DNA of 64,000 nucleotides from Oceanirhabdus seepicola. GTDB taxonomy: Bacteria > Bacillota > Clostridia > Clostridiales > Clostridiaceae. The notes under the pieces are model-generated. The model was not told the DNA's origin and did no database searches. It saw only the letters and a list, made by a program, of their open reading frames with translations. Shown here piece after piece: positions 29,392 to 38,868 of this stretch (position 1 is its first letter; each line of letters begins with the position of its first letter). The translations under genes and the position numbers were made by a program. The stretch covers positions 827,136 through 891,135 of the forward strand of contig NZ_JAGSOJ010000001.1 of NCBI RefSeq assembly GCF_023684385.1. Direction: 5' to 3'.

Positions 29392-30324
29392 TCAATTGCA
29401 TTGTGATACAACCCATTCAATTATCTTTTGAAACCTTTCTTTGTTCAATGCATGTCCACCCTCATATCTTTTGTGTGTAAGAGCATTCTTTGCTCCTATT
29501 TTTTCAAATAACTCTATTACCTTATTATAAATAATATCGGCGTCTTTAGAATATTTATCTTCTGTTGCAGATACTAGTAATAATTTCCTTGGAGCAAAAC
29601 ATTTAACTAAATCTTCTATTTCATATTTCTGGTTAAATCCAGGAATTACAGAAGCCATTTCTATCCCTGTTCCATTCAACATTCTGTTTTTATAACTACA
29701 TGCAGCACCACTTGAACATGCAAATTTTATCCTGCAATCCAAAGCTCCTTGGAATAACACTGTGTTCCCACCATAAGAATGCCCTAGTACACCTACATTA
29801 TCTTTATCTACCAATGAACAACTTCTTAATAATGAAATCCCTATCGATGCATCTTCTAAAACCTTTTTCTGTAAAGTCTCACCCTTTAACAATCTATAGC
29901 ACATTTCATTATAATGTTGTAACCAATCCATTTCCTCATTTGGTACAACACCAGAATTGAGATAATTTATCCTTCTATCTTCAAAACAAATGGAATCGGG
30001 TGCTAAAACTATAATACCTTCATTTGCAAGTGCTGGTCCAAATGCTTGATAAGTGTCACCAACAATTCCACATACTTCACTCTTGCCATAAAATCTTTCA
30101 CTATTGTGTTGGTGATGTACAAGAACTGCTGGGAATGGACCTAATCCTTTTGGCACTAACATGAACGCTTTTATGATATCCCCTTCATACCCGTGGTAAC
30201 TAATGAGCATTTGTGTGTAATTATCCTTATCTTCTTCCGATATTATTTTATATTCAATATCAACATCATTACTAACATTTACTTTTAAAAATTCTCTAAT
30301 ACCTTTACGTAAACTACTATTCAT
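29392..30324 (-). CDS. Alpha/beta hydrolase (dienelactone hydrolase / acetyl esterase type)
   Basis: The product has 310 residues without a signal peptide, so it is cytoplasmic. LGHSYGG (~180) is the nucleophile elbow with the catalytic Ser. An Asp in SATEDKYSKDAD and a His in GGHALNK near the C-terminus complete the triad. The VHHQHNSERFYGKS region near residue 70-80 is seen in large alpha/beta hydrolases of the acetyl-xylan-esterase-like type. The substrate is unknown. AAAGGAGAGAGCG precedes ATG, and a promoter lies at 30436-30465. It is monocistronic. Confidence 0.85.
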   Translation of the reverse strand: MNSSLRKGIREFLKVNVSNDVDIEYKIISEEDKDNYTQMLISYHGYEGDIIKAFMLVPKGLGPFPAVLVHHQHNSERFYGKSEVCGIVGDTYQAFGPALANEGIIVLAPDSICFEDRRINYLNSGVVPNEEMDWLQHYNEMCYRLLKGETLQKKVLEDASIGISLLRSCSLVDKDNVGVLGHSYGGNTVLFQGALDCRIKFACSSGAACSYKNRMLNGTGIEMASVIPGFNQKYEIEDLVKCFAPRKLLLVSATEDKYSKDADIIYNKVIELFEKIGAKNALTHKRYEGGHALNKERFQKIIEWVVSQCN

Positions 30325-30435
30325 CGCTCTCTCCTTTAAATAGTTTTAGATTTCATCTCACTATATTTTTTTCTTAAAGATTACTTATATTTGCTTCATC
30401 ATACAAATATTTTATGCATCAATTATCATTTCTAT

Positions 30436-30465
30436 ATTATACATTATTTTCCTATATTTAATCAA
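30436..30465 (-). promoter_or_regulatory. Promoter of the alpha/beta hydrolase gene
   Basis: On the - strand TTGATT (30460-30465) and TATAAT (30436-30441) are separated by 18 bases, close to a sigma-A promoter. It lies ~110 bases upstream of the start codon. Confidence 0.6.
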
Positions 30466-30660
30466 AAGTATTTACGAAATCCTGGGCTTCTAACTAACTA
30501 TCAACCTTATTTTATTTTGACCGTATTATAATATCTTTCATTATGTAAATGATATATTTCCCCGTTTTCATCAGTACAACCTAATTATCATTATTCAATG
30601 TAAGATAAGATTCATTTTCAATATACTTTTCGATATTCTTTGCAAACAATTTGGGTATAA
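30466..30660. other. Gene-free stretch between hydrolase promoter and recombinase terminator
   Basis: Near 30595-30660 the - strand can be read as ~27 residues ending in ESYLTLNNDN and a stop, possibly the tail of a lost gene. There is no start codon or homology I can name. Confidence 0.3.
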
Positions 30661-30702
30661 ATAAAGCCGAGTGATTCCTTCCACGGAACCACTCGGCTTT
30701 AT
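30661..30702 (-). terminator. Strong terminator after the recombinase operon
   Basis: The stem pairs ATAAAGCCGAGTG (30661-30673) with its complement (30690-30702) and continues inward by TTCC/GGAA after one mismatch. It lies 12 bases beyond the stop of the last recombinase gene. Confidence 0.85.
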
Positions 30703-30713
30703 CTTAATATAAT

Positions 30714-32339
30714 TTACATTTCATCACTACCCTGCATTACCTCAACTACTCTACTATAATCATCTCTAAAATTCCAAACAATCTCAATCTCATTTTCACT
30801 ATAAACATATATTGAATCAACAAGTTCATTTACTAACTCTCTGCTTAATTCTTTGATTTCGTGTTTATTTTTAAAGTGTTCAACAAATTGATTTTCCGAT
30901 TCTTTATTTTTTAGTTTTTGAAGTTCATACTCTGTTTCCACTTTACTAATCTGGAAGGTTGTTTCTTCAATTTCTCCATTGTATTTCTCTTTCTGTTTTA
31001 GGTAGTCATCTTTGGTTATATTGCCATCTAAATATTTCTCATACTCCTCTATTTTCAAAGCATTTAGCCTTTCAATATATTGCTGAGCCTTTCTTATGGA
31101 TTGAAGTAATTCAAGAATTTCATTCTCAGATTTTTGTTTTATTTGTAGAATAAGTTCTTCTGACTTATTCGCTATTTGAGCTTGCTTTCGTATGGTTTCT
31201 AATAGTATTTCTATAATTAATTGCTCTTTAATTCTTCCCTTAAAGCAGGAACAGTTTTCATCATAATAATTACTCCTACATAGATAATAAATAACCTTGG
31301 TATGAGATCGTTGGAGGCTTTTCTTACATATACCACACTTAACTTTCCCATAAATAACTCTGGTAGTATCAAATATTCGTTCTTTGCGTTTTTTTACTTG
31401 ACCAATAATCTTTTGTGTTTGTATATAAAGGTCTTCACTTATAATAGCTTCATGGGTATTGGGAACCACAATCCATTCCTCTCTTGGTACTGCCCTTGTG
31501 CTTCTACTATTTACATTAGGGATTTCTCTTTTATGATTAACTGTTTTGCCAGTATATGTTTCATCTCTGAGAATTTTTAAAATCGCCATAGAATTCCAAA
31601 GCAAATTTCCTTTTGCTTTTCTCCACTTCTTATTATCATGATTATTTTGAAAATGTCTTGCAGGTGACGGAACACCTTCCCCATTAAGCATTTTTGCAAT
31701 TGTACTGATATTATTTCCTTGAACAACTAATTTATAAATTCGCTTAACTATAACAGCAGCTTCCTTATCAACTACAATTGTATTTTTCTTATTTTTGGAT
31801 TTAAGATATCCATAAGGAGCAAATGAACCAATATACTCTCCTTTTTTCATCTTGGCTCTTTTAGCTATCTTTACTTTCTGGGATAAGTCTTTACTGTAGA
31901 GATCATAGATTAGGTTCTTCAATCCGATATCCAAACCTGCAGTCATCCCTTTATCTCTTGCACTGTCATATCCATCATTTACTGATATAAAGCGAACTCC
32001 TAAAAAAGGAAATACTTGCTCTAAGTAATCGCCAAGCTCCAAATAACTTCTACCTAACCTTGAAAAATCTTTTACCACAATACAGTCAATTTCTCTCTGT
32101 CTTACTTTACTTAAAAGACTTTGAACTGCTGGGCGGTGAAAATTCGTACCACTGTATCCATCATCACAGAACTCCAAAATATTGCAATCAGCTAAATCCT
32201 CATGGTGACTTATAAAATCCATCAATAAATCTCGTTGATTACTTACACTGTTACTTTCAAACTTTGTATCGTTTGTTGAAATGTCAGTATCTTCATTAGA
32301 AAGCCTGATGTACATAGCAACTATTCTATTCTTGCTCAT
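30714..32339 (-). CDS. Large serine recombinase 3
   Basis: This 541-residue site-specific recombinase has an N-terminal resolvase domain with the catalytic Ser in YIRLSNED and the DFSRLGR active-site arginines. A recombinase domain follows, then a zinc-ribbon (CGICKKSL with CSC, ~340-380), and a coiled coil typical of large serine recombinases such as TndX. Its start overlaps the preceding recombinase gene by 14 bases, with AGAGG as ribosome site. It is one of three tandem recombinases that may act jointly to move an integrative element or a cassette. All expected catalytic residues are present, so it looks functional. Confidence 0.92.
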   Translation of the reverse strand: MSKNRIVAMYIRLSNEDTDISTNDTKFESNSVSNQRDLLMDFISHHEDLADCNILEFCDDGYSGTNFHRPAVQSLLSKVRQREIDCIVVKDFSRLGRSYLELGDYLEQVFPFLGVRFISVNDGYDSARDKGMTAGLDIGLKNLIYDLYSKDLSQKVKIAKRAKMKKGEYIGSFAPYGYLKSKNKKNTIVVDKEAAVIVKRIYKLVVQGNNISTIAKMLNGEGVPSPARHFQNNHDNKKWRKAKGNLLWNSMAILKILRDETYTGKTVNHKREIPNVNSRSTRAVPREEWIVVPNTHEAIISEDLYIQTQKIIGQVKKRKERIFDTTRVIYGKVKCGICKKSLQRSHTKVIYYLCRSNYYDENCSCFKGRIKEQLIIEILLETIRKQAQIANKSEELILQIKQKSENEILELLQSIRKAQQYIERLNALKIEEYEKYLDGNITKDDYLKQKEKYNGEIEETTFQISKVETEYELQKLKNKESENQFVEHFKNKHEIKELSRELVNELVDSIYVYSENEIEIVWNFRDDYSRVVEVMQGSDEM

Positions 32340-34038
32340 TAGATTTTACCTCTGTTTCTAAAGTACTAATATAATTAAGTAATTCCTCATATTCATCCCT
32401 AAACTTAAAATTAACCTTAATACTTCTGTCAGAATACAATTCAACGGTTTCTATGAGTGATGTTACAATTTCTTTTGTTAATACTTTTTCATCTTCGAAA
32501 ACTCTAAAGGCAGTTATCCACTTATTTTCATGGGTATAAATTTCATCATACTTCTTTTTTTGAAGCTGTAATTCATCTAACCTATCTTTTAATGTATCTT
32601 TATCTTTTTCATATTTATTTTTAGCATATAAATACTCTTGTTCTGTAAGAAGCTGGTCAAGATAATCATCATAAAGAGAACTACTTAAACAAATACATCT
32701 TTCAATCTGTGATTTCACTTTTTTAATTTCATTTGCAAGATTATCTTTTTCCTCCTGAAATCTTATACTAGAATTTGCTTTACTTATAATATTGTCTATA
32801 GATGTAACTATATTTATCATGCTGCCAATAGAAGTATATACTGCATCAATCATATCTTTTTCTGATATATATTTTTTTGTACATTTATATCCACCATTAT
32901 CATGGTAAGTAGAGCACAGATAATAATATGAAACTTTAGTATTTTTAATCTGTCTTTTGTATATAAGCTTATTCTTGCAATCTCCACAAACAGCTATATT
33001 CTTAAAAATATTCTCTTTTTTTTCTAAGTGCTTATTTTTTTCAAGCCTTTTACAAAACTCTTCATTAACTTTCATTCTCTTATTATGAACAATATCAAAA
33101 GTTTCTTGGTCTATTATGGGTTCATGGTCATTTTCAATAATTGTCCATTCACTCCTTGGCACTCTTGATTTTCTCTTTCCTTCATAAAGAGAAGCCTGTA
33201 TTTTCCCATAAATCTTATGTCCTAAGTACACTTCATTTTCTGTAATTGTTTTAATTGCCTGGCGCTGCCAAATACTATTATTGTAACGGTCATTTTTCCA
33301 TACACCTTTTAAATACTTGTATTTGCTTGGGGATGCTATTTCCATATCATTTAATCTCCTAGCGATTACTGTATCACTAAGACCTTCTACTTTCCATTTG
33401 TATATTTGATTAATAACTACAGCTGCTTCTTCATCAACTCCAAGCTTATAGCTACCATCCTCTGGTTTACTGTATCCATAAGGTACATGAGCACCTATAA
33501 ATTCGCCCTTTGACTGTCTTTCTCTAAAGGTAGATATGATTTTCTTAGATATATCCTTTGTATAAACATCATTTAAAAGATTCTTTAAAGAAATAATCAA
33601 ACCATCATTTATATTCTCAGTATTAAAACTGTCATAATTATCATTGATGGAAATAAAACGAACCCCAAGAAAAGGAAAAATTTTCTCAAGATAGTTTCCT
33701 GTTTCAATATAATCTCTACCAAAGCGTGAAAGATCTTTCACTACTATACAATTTACTTTCCCAGCTCTAACATCATTCATCAATCGATTAAATTCAGGAC
33801 GGTCAAAATTAGTTCCCTTTTGCCCATTATCTGTATATATTGAGCAAATCTCTAAATATGGTCTCTCTTCAACAAATTGTTTCAGTAAGTATGTCTGATT
33901 TCCTATGGAATCGCTGTCTTTTCTATCACGTACATCCTCAATAGAAAGTCTTACATATAGTGCTGTTTTAAATATTTTCTTTTTAGATATTCTTTCTTTT
34001 TTAGCTACAACAGCCTGTCTTTTACTTTTTCTTGCCAT
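32326..34038 (-). CDS. Large serine recombinase 2
   Basis: This 570-residue paralogue of the two neighbours has the catalytic Ser in YVRLSIED and KDLSRFGRDYIE. The zinc ribbon is CGDCKNKL with a second CS(T)YHDNGGYKC half. A Lys/Glu-rich coiled coil follows near 430-500. The N-terminal ~25 residues are basic. GGAGG precedes the ATG. It starts two bases downstream of the recombinase 1 stop, so it is co-transcribed. The role is DNA strand exchange between attachment sites. I cannot tell whether each recombinase acts alone or as a hetero-complex. Confidence 0.92.
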   Translation of the reverse strand: MARKSKRQAVVAKKERISKKKIFKTALYVRLSIEDVRDRKDSDSIGNQTYLLKQFVEERPYLEICSIYTDNGQKGTNFDRPEFNRLMNDVRAGKVNCIVVKDLSRFGRDYIETGNYLEKIFPFLGVRFISINDNYDSFNTENINDGLIISLKNLLNDVYTKDISKKIISTFRERQSKGEFIGAHVPYGYSKPEDGSYKLGVDEEAAVVINQIYKWKVEGLSDTVIARRLNDMEIASPSKYKYLKGVWKNDRYNNSIWQRQAIKTITENEVYLGHKIYGKIQASLYEGKRKSRVPRSEWTIIENDHEPIIDQETFDIVHNKRMKVNEEFCKRLEKNKHLEKKENIFKNIAVCGDCKNKLIYKRQIKNTKVSYYYLCSTYHDNGGYKCTKKYISEKDMIDAVYTSIGSMINIVTSIDNIISKANSSIRFQEEKDNLANEIKKVKSQIERCICLSSSLYDDYLDQLLTEQEYLYAKNKYEKDKDTLKDRLDELQLQKKKYDEIYTHENKWITAFRVFEDEKVLTKEIVTSLIETVELYSDRSIKVNFKFRDEYEELLNYISTLETEVKSNEQE

Positions 34039-34040
34039 AA

Positions 34041-35708
34041 TTAAATTACCTCCTTAAATGCAACATTTGCATCAAAGGATTCTGATTTTTTTGCACTTTC
34101 TATAAAGCGAATAGCACTTTCATATTCTGTTTGATGTCTAAAATGTATATCTATTTTTCCATTCTCATATACATAAATTTTCTCAAATAATGAAACAACT
34201 ACTTTTCTAGTAAGCTTTTCAATATTTTGATACTGCTTAAAATGCTCAATCCATAAATTACTTGCAGCCTTATTGCTTATAATATCCTCTATCTCTTGTT
34301 TACGATTTAATATAAGCTTTTCTGCCTTTTGAATTTTAGCATTGTATCTTTTCACATGATCTTGATATTCTTCTTTAGTAATTTCTTTATCTACAAAATG
34401 TTCATATGATATCAGTTTATATCTTTGAAACTTTTCTAATTCTCCTTGTGCTTTAACAATTTGAACATCTAGTTTTAATATTTCTTCTTGCTTATAAGGT
34501 AAATTATCTATATAAGTAAGAACATGTTCAATATCAATAATACTATGTATATGAACATTTAAGGCTGCTAAAATAGCTTCTTTAAATACCTTTTCACTTA
34601 TATTGTGGGTAGTACAACTATTTTTATCATTTCTATTAGTTGAACAGGTATAGTAGTAATATTTTTTACCCTTAGCAGGAACTGTCTTACGGATCATGTT
34701 CTCTTTACAATCACCACATGCAATAATTCCTGAAAAAAGATACACTGTTTTCTTTTTAGGGGCAATACGAGTGTCATGAAGCAATAATCCATTTACTGTT
34801 GTAAACAGTTCTTTTGATATAATTGGCTCGTGTGAATTTTCTACTCTTACCCATTCTTCTTTAGGTCGTTCAACTCTTGTTTTTATTTTATAGTTTGGAG
34901 TAGTTCTTTTTCCTTGCTCTAATACTCCTATATATAACTCATTGGTTAAGATACGCCTAATCGCAACGGCAGACCATAGTGCCTGCTGTTTTACTTTGAA
35001 GGCAGTTTTGTATCTTTTTCCTAGAGAACGTTTATATTCCATTGGGGATAAAATTCCGATATCATTTAATCTATTAGCAATTCCTTGCTGACTCATTCCT
35101 TCGAGTTTCCACTTAAAAATATCACGTATAATAGAAGCTGCATATTCATCTATCTCAAGTTTATTCTTATTATTCTCAGATTTCTTATAGCCGTAAGCGG
35201 CAAAAGAGCCAATAAAATCTCCCTTTTTACGCTTGACTTCAAGTTGACTCCTGATTTTAATTGAAGAATCTCTGCAATATGAATCATTTATTAAATTTTT
35301 AAAGGGAATCATTATGTTATCAGTTAGATTTGAACCTTCTTCACTATCATAATTATCATTGATAGCTATGAAACGCACACCAAGAAAAGGAAATATCTTT
35401 TCAATATATTTTCCTGACTCAATATAGTTTCTTCCAAAACGTGAAAGGTCTTTTACAACAACACAGTTTATCTTGCCTGCCTTAATATCCTCCATCATTT
35501 CTAAAAAAGCAGGACGATTAAAGTCAACACCACTATATCCATCATCTACTTTTATAGAAGAAATATTGATGTCAGACTTTGCTTTTAAGTATTCTTGAAT
35601 AAGTTCTTTTTGATTTGAAATGCTGTTACTTTCTTCCTTATCTCCATCATCTCTTGAAAGTCTAACGTAGATAGCAGCATTATAATTTTTTTCATTTAAA
35701 ATATCCAT
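34041..35708 (-). CDS. Large serine recombinase 1
   Basis: This 555-residue protein has the same domain order: resolvase (YVRLSRDDGD, KDLSRFGRNYIE), recombinase, zinc ribbon (CGDCKENM with CTTH) and coiled coil. It is first in the three-gene recombinase run. TTAGGAGG precedes the ATG. The 150 bases upstream contain an inverted repeat, TTTAAAGT (35728-35735) and ACTTTAAA (35745-35752), just before the ribosome site, which may be an operator or a translation-control hairpin. Confidence 0.92.
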   Translation of the reverse strand: MDILNEKNYNAAIYVRLSRDDGDKEESNSISNQKELIQEYLKAKSDINISSIKVDDGYSGVDFNRPAFLEMMEDIKAGKINCVVVKDLSRFGRNYIESGKYIEKIFPFLGVRFIAINDNYDSEEGSNLTDNIMIPFKNLINDSYCRDSSIKIRSQLEVKRKKGDFIGSFAAYGYKKSENNKNKLEIDEYAASIIRDIFKWKLEGMSQQGIANRLNDIGILSPMEYKRSLGKRYKTAFKVKQQALWSAVAIRRILTNELYIGVLEQGKRTTPNYKIKTRVERPKEEWVRVENSHEPIISKELFTTVNGLLLHDTRIAPKKKTVYLFSGIIACGDCKENMIRKTVPAKGKKYYYYTCSTNRNDKNSCTTHNISEKVFKEAILAALNVHIHSIIDIEHVLTYIDNLPYKQEEILKLDVQIVKAQGELEKFQRYKLISYEHFVDKEITKEEYQDHVKRYNAKIQKAEKLILNRKQEIEDIISNKAASNLWIEHFKQYQNIEKLTRKVVVSLFEKIYVYENGKIDIHFRHQTEYESAIRFIESAKKSESFDANVAFKEVI

Positions 35709-35727
35709 TTGTAAAGCCTCCTAATTG

Positions 35728-35752
35728 TTTAAAGTATTAGCAAAACTTTAAA
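35728..35752. repeat. Inverted repeat upstream of recombinase 1
   Basis: TTTAAAGT and ACTTTAAA are separated by nine bases, directly upstream of the ribosome site of the first recombinase gene. It may be an operator. Confidence 0.4.
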
Positions 35753-35858
35753 CACATTAGGCTTCACTGATTCTAGTCCAATAAAAGCTTAGCATGAAAT
35801 CAACTACGAGTCCAGTTAGAATTGCTGCTTATCTGTTAAGTTTTGCCTTCTATTTTTT

Positions 35859-36110
35859 CTATAAACTTTTGAAATATTTTTCTAATCTTTCTTCTAAAGT
35901 TGCTGTTGTATCTGCAAAACTAATTTTAATAACAATATTGCCACATCTAAAACAATAAGGATTTTTAACTTGTCTTATAAAATCTTTTTTTCTTTCCTCT
36001 ACTGATAAATCTGTATTAACTTTTACCGTTTTTATATCAACTAAAGTAGCTGGATCTACTTTGCGTATATCTATATTTTTCATTTCTTCTATATCAGATG
36101 CTCTAATCAT
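35859..36110 (-). CDS. Small conserved protein of integrative elements (DUF6870-like)
   Basis: The product has 83 residues, starting MIRASDIEEM. It contains DPATLVDI, NPYCFRCG with a CxxC, and a C-terminal TTATLEERLEKYF. From memory this is the DUF6870 type that occurs beside recombinase genes in clostridial integrative elements. The start at 36110 is chosen because AAAGGAG lies seven bases upstream; an upstream ATG at 36167 lacks a ribosome site. It is co-oriented with the recombinases and probably co-transcribed. Function is unknown. Confidence 0.75.
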   Translation of the reverse strand: MIRASDIEEMKNIDIRKVDPATLVDIKTVKVNTDLSVEERKKDFIRQVKNPYCFRCGNIVIKISFADTTATLEERLEKYFKSL

Positions 36111-36314
36111 AAAATCGCTCCTTTCAAAAAAATTAAAGCAACTATTTTTATAACTGCTCAATATCATGATAAAAAATATTCTTCTTTTTTAACTTTCTTA
36201 TTTATTTCATCTAAGATGGTCATGATACTGTGCTTTCGTTGCTTGCCATTTGTAGTAGCAAAGGTAGTTTTCCTGCTATACAATATATTCAGTTTTCAAA
36301 GATCAAGAAAAGGT

Positions 36315-36358
36315 CATAAAAAATCCCCTTCACTTCTTAAGCCGAAAAAGTGAAGGGG
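36315..36358 (-). terminator. Terminator of a lost - strand unit
   Basis: CCCCTTCACTT (36325-36335) pairs perfectly with 36348-36358 and is followed on the - strand by ATTTTTT. It would end transcription coming from the decayed ParB-like region upstream. Confidence 0.8.
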
Positions 36359-36823
36359 TGTCCGGATTTTTGTTATTATTAAAATGATATCTGCATTTTT
36401 TCTAATTAATTTATTCTAATCTATTAGTTTAATATTCTCTATACTTTATATTTAATCTATATAATACTTACCTTCCAATAACCTATAAAAATTAAACTGT
36501 ATAATTCAAGGAGAGTACAAAATGTCACTCCCCCCATGACATCTATATATTAGCTTTTTTATCTTATCAAATAAATATTACCATTCCCCTATTATCAGTA
36601 AGCATATGAATAATTTTTTCTTTTTCTAATACATTACCTTCTCTTTATTAAGATTTTCATAAAGGGGCGTGGGGATTCCCACTCTTCAAACACTATTGGC
36701 TATACCAATAGGAAGCTTGCCCTCACCAAAGCCAAAGGCTTTCTTCTTGGTCTTATGGGTATTGAAAATAAAGTTTCTCAAAATTAACAAGCTCACATCA
36801 GGAATACTTATCTAATCTTTTTT
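36359..36823. other. Decayed integrative-element DNA
   Basis: No intact gene is present. Around 36690-36790 the - strand reads as ~20 residues with KKKAFGFGEGKLP before a stop, a relic I cannot assign. The flanks are AT-rich. Confidence 0.4.
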
Positions 36824-37165
36824 TCATTCTTTTATAAGATTGCATATTCTTAAATATTTTGATACAGACCTACCTGAAAGATTATAAGTTTTCCCTTTTT
36901 CATCTGCACTTATCAACTTTCCGCCAACTTGGCGTGAAGTTTCATCACCCTTGATTTCATTAGCTTTTAGCAGACTTTCTATCTCTTTTAAATTTCTGTT
37001 CTTTTACTTTGAGAAGTTAGTGCCTTATCATGCTGTTTAATGCAGTAATCTTTCTGAATAAAGCATATCACTAAAAGAACGCTGCATAAGATTGGTTTTA
37101 GTTAAAATAAGCATTGCTTCTTCATCTTCAAGGTTTTCCTTAATAACTAAAGGTTGCTAGGCTCT
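36824..37165 (-). pseudogene. ParB-like partition protein remnant
   Basis: Two pieces in different frames can be read. The first has ENLEDEEAMLILTKTNLMQ and SFSDMLYSERLL, like the ParB/Spo0J N-terminal domain. The second has ETSRQVGGKLISADE and LSGRSVSKYLRICNLI, the helix-turn-helix segment, and ends in TGA. Frameshifts and loss of both ends make it non-functional. Such ParB-like genes are part of clostridial conjugative elements, which fits with the recombinases next door. Confidence 0.7.
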
Positions 37166-37991
37166 ACTAATCAAAACTTATCCAACAAACTTTCTTGTGC
37201 TAATTATTCTGAAAAAGAGCTACAGCAAATTGCTGAAGCTTTGTTATAACTATACGTTATTGGATTATATTAATTCTTTAATTCTTTAGTTTTTTAATTT
37301 CTATTGTAGACATAATTAACCTTATTACATAACTATACAATTATCTGAAATTAAAATTTTTACCTTTTAATTGTTTTCTTTAAAACAACATCCCATCGTA
37401 ATATTATACAAATTTTCGAGTACGCCTCCTTAATTCCCAATAATGTTACAATATATTAATATTTTTCATAAACATATAAAAATCAACAACAATTTCAAAG
37501 TATACAATTTACTAAATACAAAAGACCATGAAGTCTCAATCCATAGCTTTCTTCATAATCTTTCTCTATTTTATATTAAATTTAAAATAACATATCCCCT
37601 TACACCCTATCAAATACCAACTCTTACCTTAACACCATTAATTTGCTCTTTATTCTTAAAATCATCACTATTTGTGTTAAAGTTAAAAAAGCTGGTAAAG
37701 TGCATGAATTCAAGGATTATTAGGTATCTTTGCGTTGTATTCCTACTACTGTCTCCATATGGGTAGTGTAGTCTTTAAAGATACTAACTATAAACGTTTT
37801 AAAATCAGTGATTCGGGTGGTTGTGTTTTGTTTTTTATCCTTTATGTAAAATTCATTAATATACGGTAATATAGTAATTCGTAATAAGTAGCTTCAAGGT
37901 TCTCTTAATTAATATTTGTAGTTTATTAGTATATAAGGTTATTACTTACGGCATATAGATCTTTTATTGTGAATTAGGTACTATTAGAGAT
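37166..37991. other. Gene-free region with a diverged repeat
   Basis: No convincing gene is present. A ~60-base segment at 37692-37753 resembles 57447-57510 (GTAAAGTG..., then ATTCCTACTAC). A short + frame at 37443-37766 has no ribosome site and no recognisable protein, and I do not call it. Confidence 0.4.
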
Positions 37992-38444
37992 TTATTCTTT
38001 AATGGCTTTTATTTTTGATAGAACATATGTATTATACTTTTCAAAAAATTCAATAATTATTCGCTGCTCCTCTTTAGAAAAAGATTTTAAGAAATCTTTT
38101 TCATCTTCTTCCAATTTCTTGTGTCTGGTTTCATGTTTATCAAAGATTCTCTTACCTGAGTCTGTAAGTTTGAAATAGACTTCTTTTCTATTCCCCTCAA
38201 TATTGTACTTAACAATATATTTTTTCCGTAATAGTTTTGTACTTATTTTTGTGATGCCTCCTTTGGTGATATTCATATCGAGTGCAATATTTGTAACATT
38301 AGGTTTATTACTGTTCTCTATTTTATCTAAACAATGAACTTCAGTGAGTGTCAAATTCTCATACGTTTCCTTGCTAAATTTCTCATAAAACTGCTCAGAG
38401 TTATGTAAAAAAGTCTGTTTTAAATCAAATAAGTAATTCTCCAT
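37992..38444 (-). CDS. MarR-family transcriptional regulator
   Basis: The product has 150 residues starting MENYLFDL. The winged-helix core is LTEVHCLDKIE, then VTNIALDMNITKGGITKISTKL as recognition helix and GNRKEVYFKLTDSGKR as wing. AGGAGG five bases upstream of 38444 decides the start; an upstream in-frame Met at 38486 is not used. It is divergent from the cyclase-family gene at 38869, with two palindromic sites between them, so it probably represses itself and that gene. The ligand is not evident. Confidence 0.9.
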   Translation of the reverse strand: MENYLFDLKQTFLHNSEQFYEKFSKETYENLTLTEVHCLDKIENSNKPNVTNIALDMNITKGGITKISTKLLRKKYIVKYNIEGNRKEVYFKLTDSGKRIFDKHETRHKKLEEDEKDFLKSFSKEEQRIIIEFFEKYNTYVLSKIKAIKE

Positions 38445-38672
38445 TATAACCTCCTGCATTTTAAAGTTTTTTCGTTGCCATATCAAAATACGTGTGAAAA
38501 CTTCTGTTCATGTGTTAAAGTTTCACTATTCTAAAAATACTATATCAGAAATCCTACTGTTTGCCAAAAGTTTCATAGAAAGAATTATAAAAAACTCGTA
38601 CCGTCACCAAATGTTCAAAAAACAACAAATATAACATATGAAAAACTAGAATTCGATTGAGTTTTTAAAATA

Positions 38673-38718
38673 TTGTTTACAAGGAAACAATATTATGATA
38701 TTATTTCCTTGTAAACAA
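38673..38718. promoter_or_regulatory. Paired MarR operators
   Basis: Two sites of the form TTGTTT-N6-AAACAA occur at 38673-38690 and, with TTATTT, at 38701-38718. Together they also form a long inverted repeat. The right site overlaps the -35 TTGTAA (38709-38714) of a + promoter with -10 TATAAG (38732-38737), 17 bases apart, that would serve the cyclase gene. Confidence 0.7.
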
Positions 38719-38868
38719 TATCAGCTATGCTTATAAGTCGATTATATTTTATATCATTTTGTTTATAGATATGAAATTAAATTAAACAAAACCAATAAGA
38801 ATGATTACTTAAATATGATTAAGGGGACTTTAAGCTATTGAAAAATAAACCTAAATGGAGGAGATTAG

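Noticed and set aside
37443..37766. A 107-codon + frame in the gene-free region
   Set aside because: It has no ribosome site, a composition like translated AT-rich spacer, and its end overlaps the diverged repeat.
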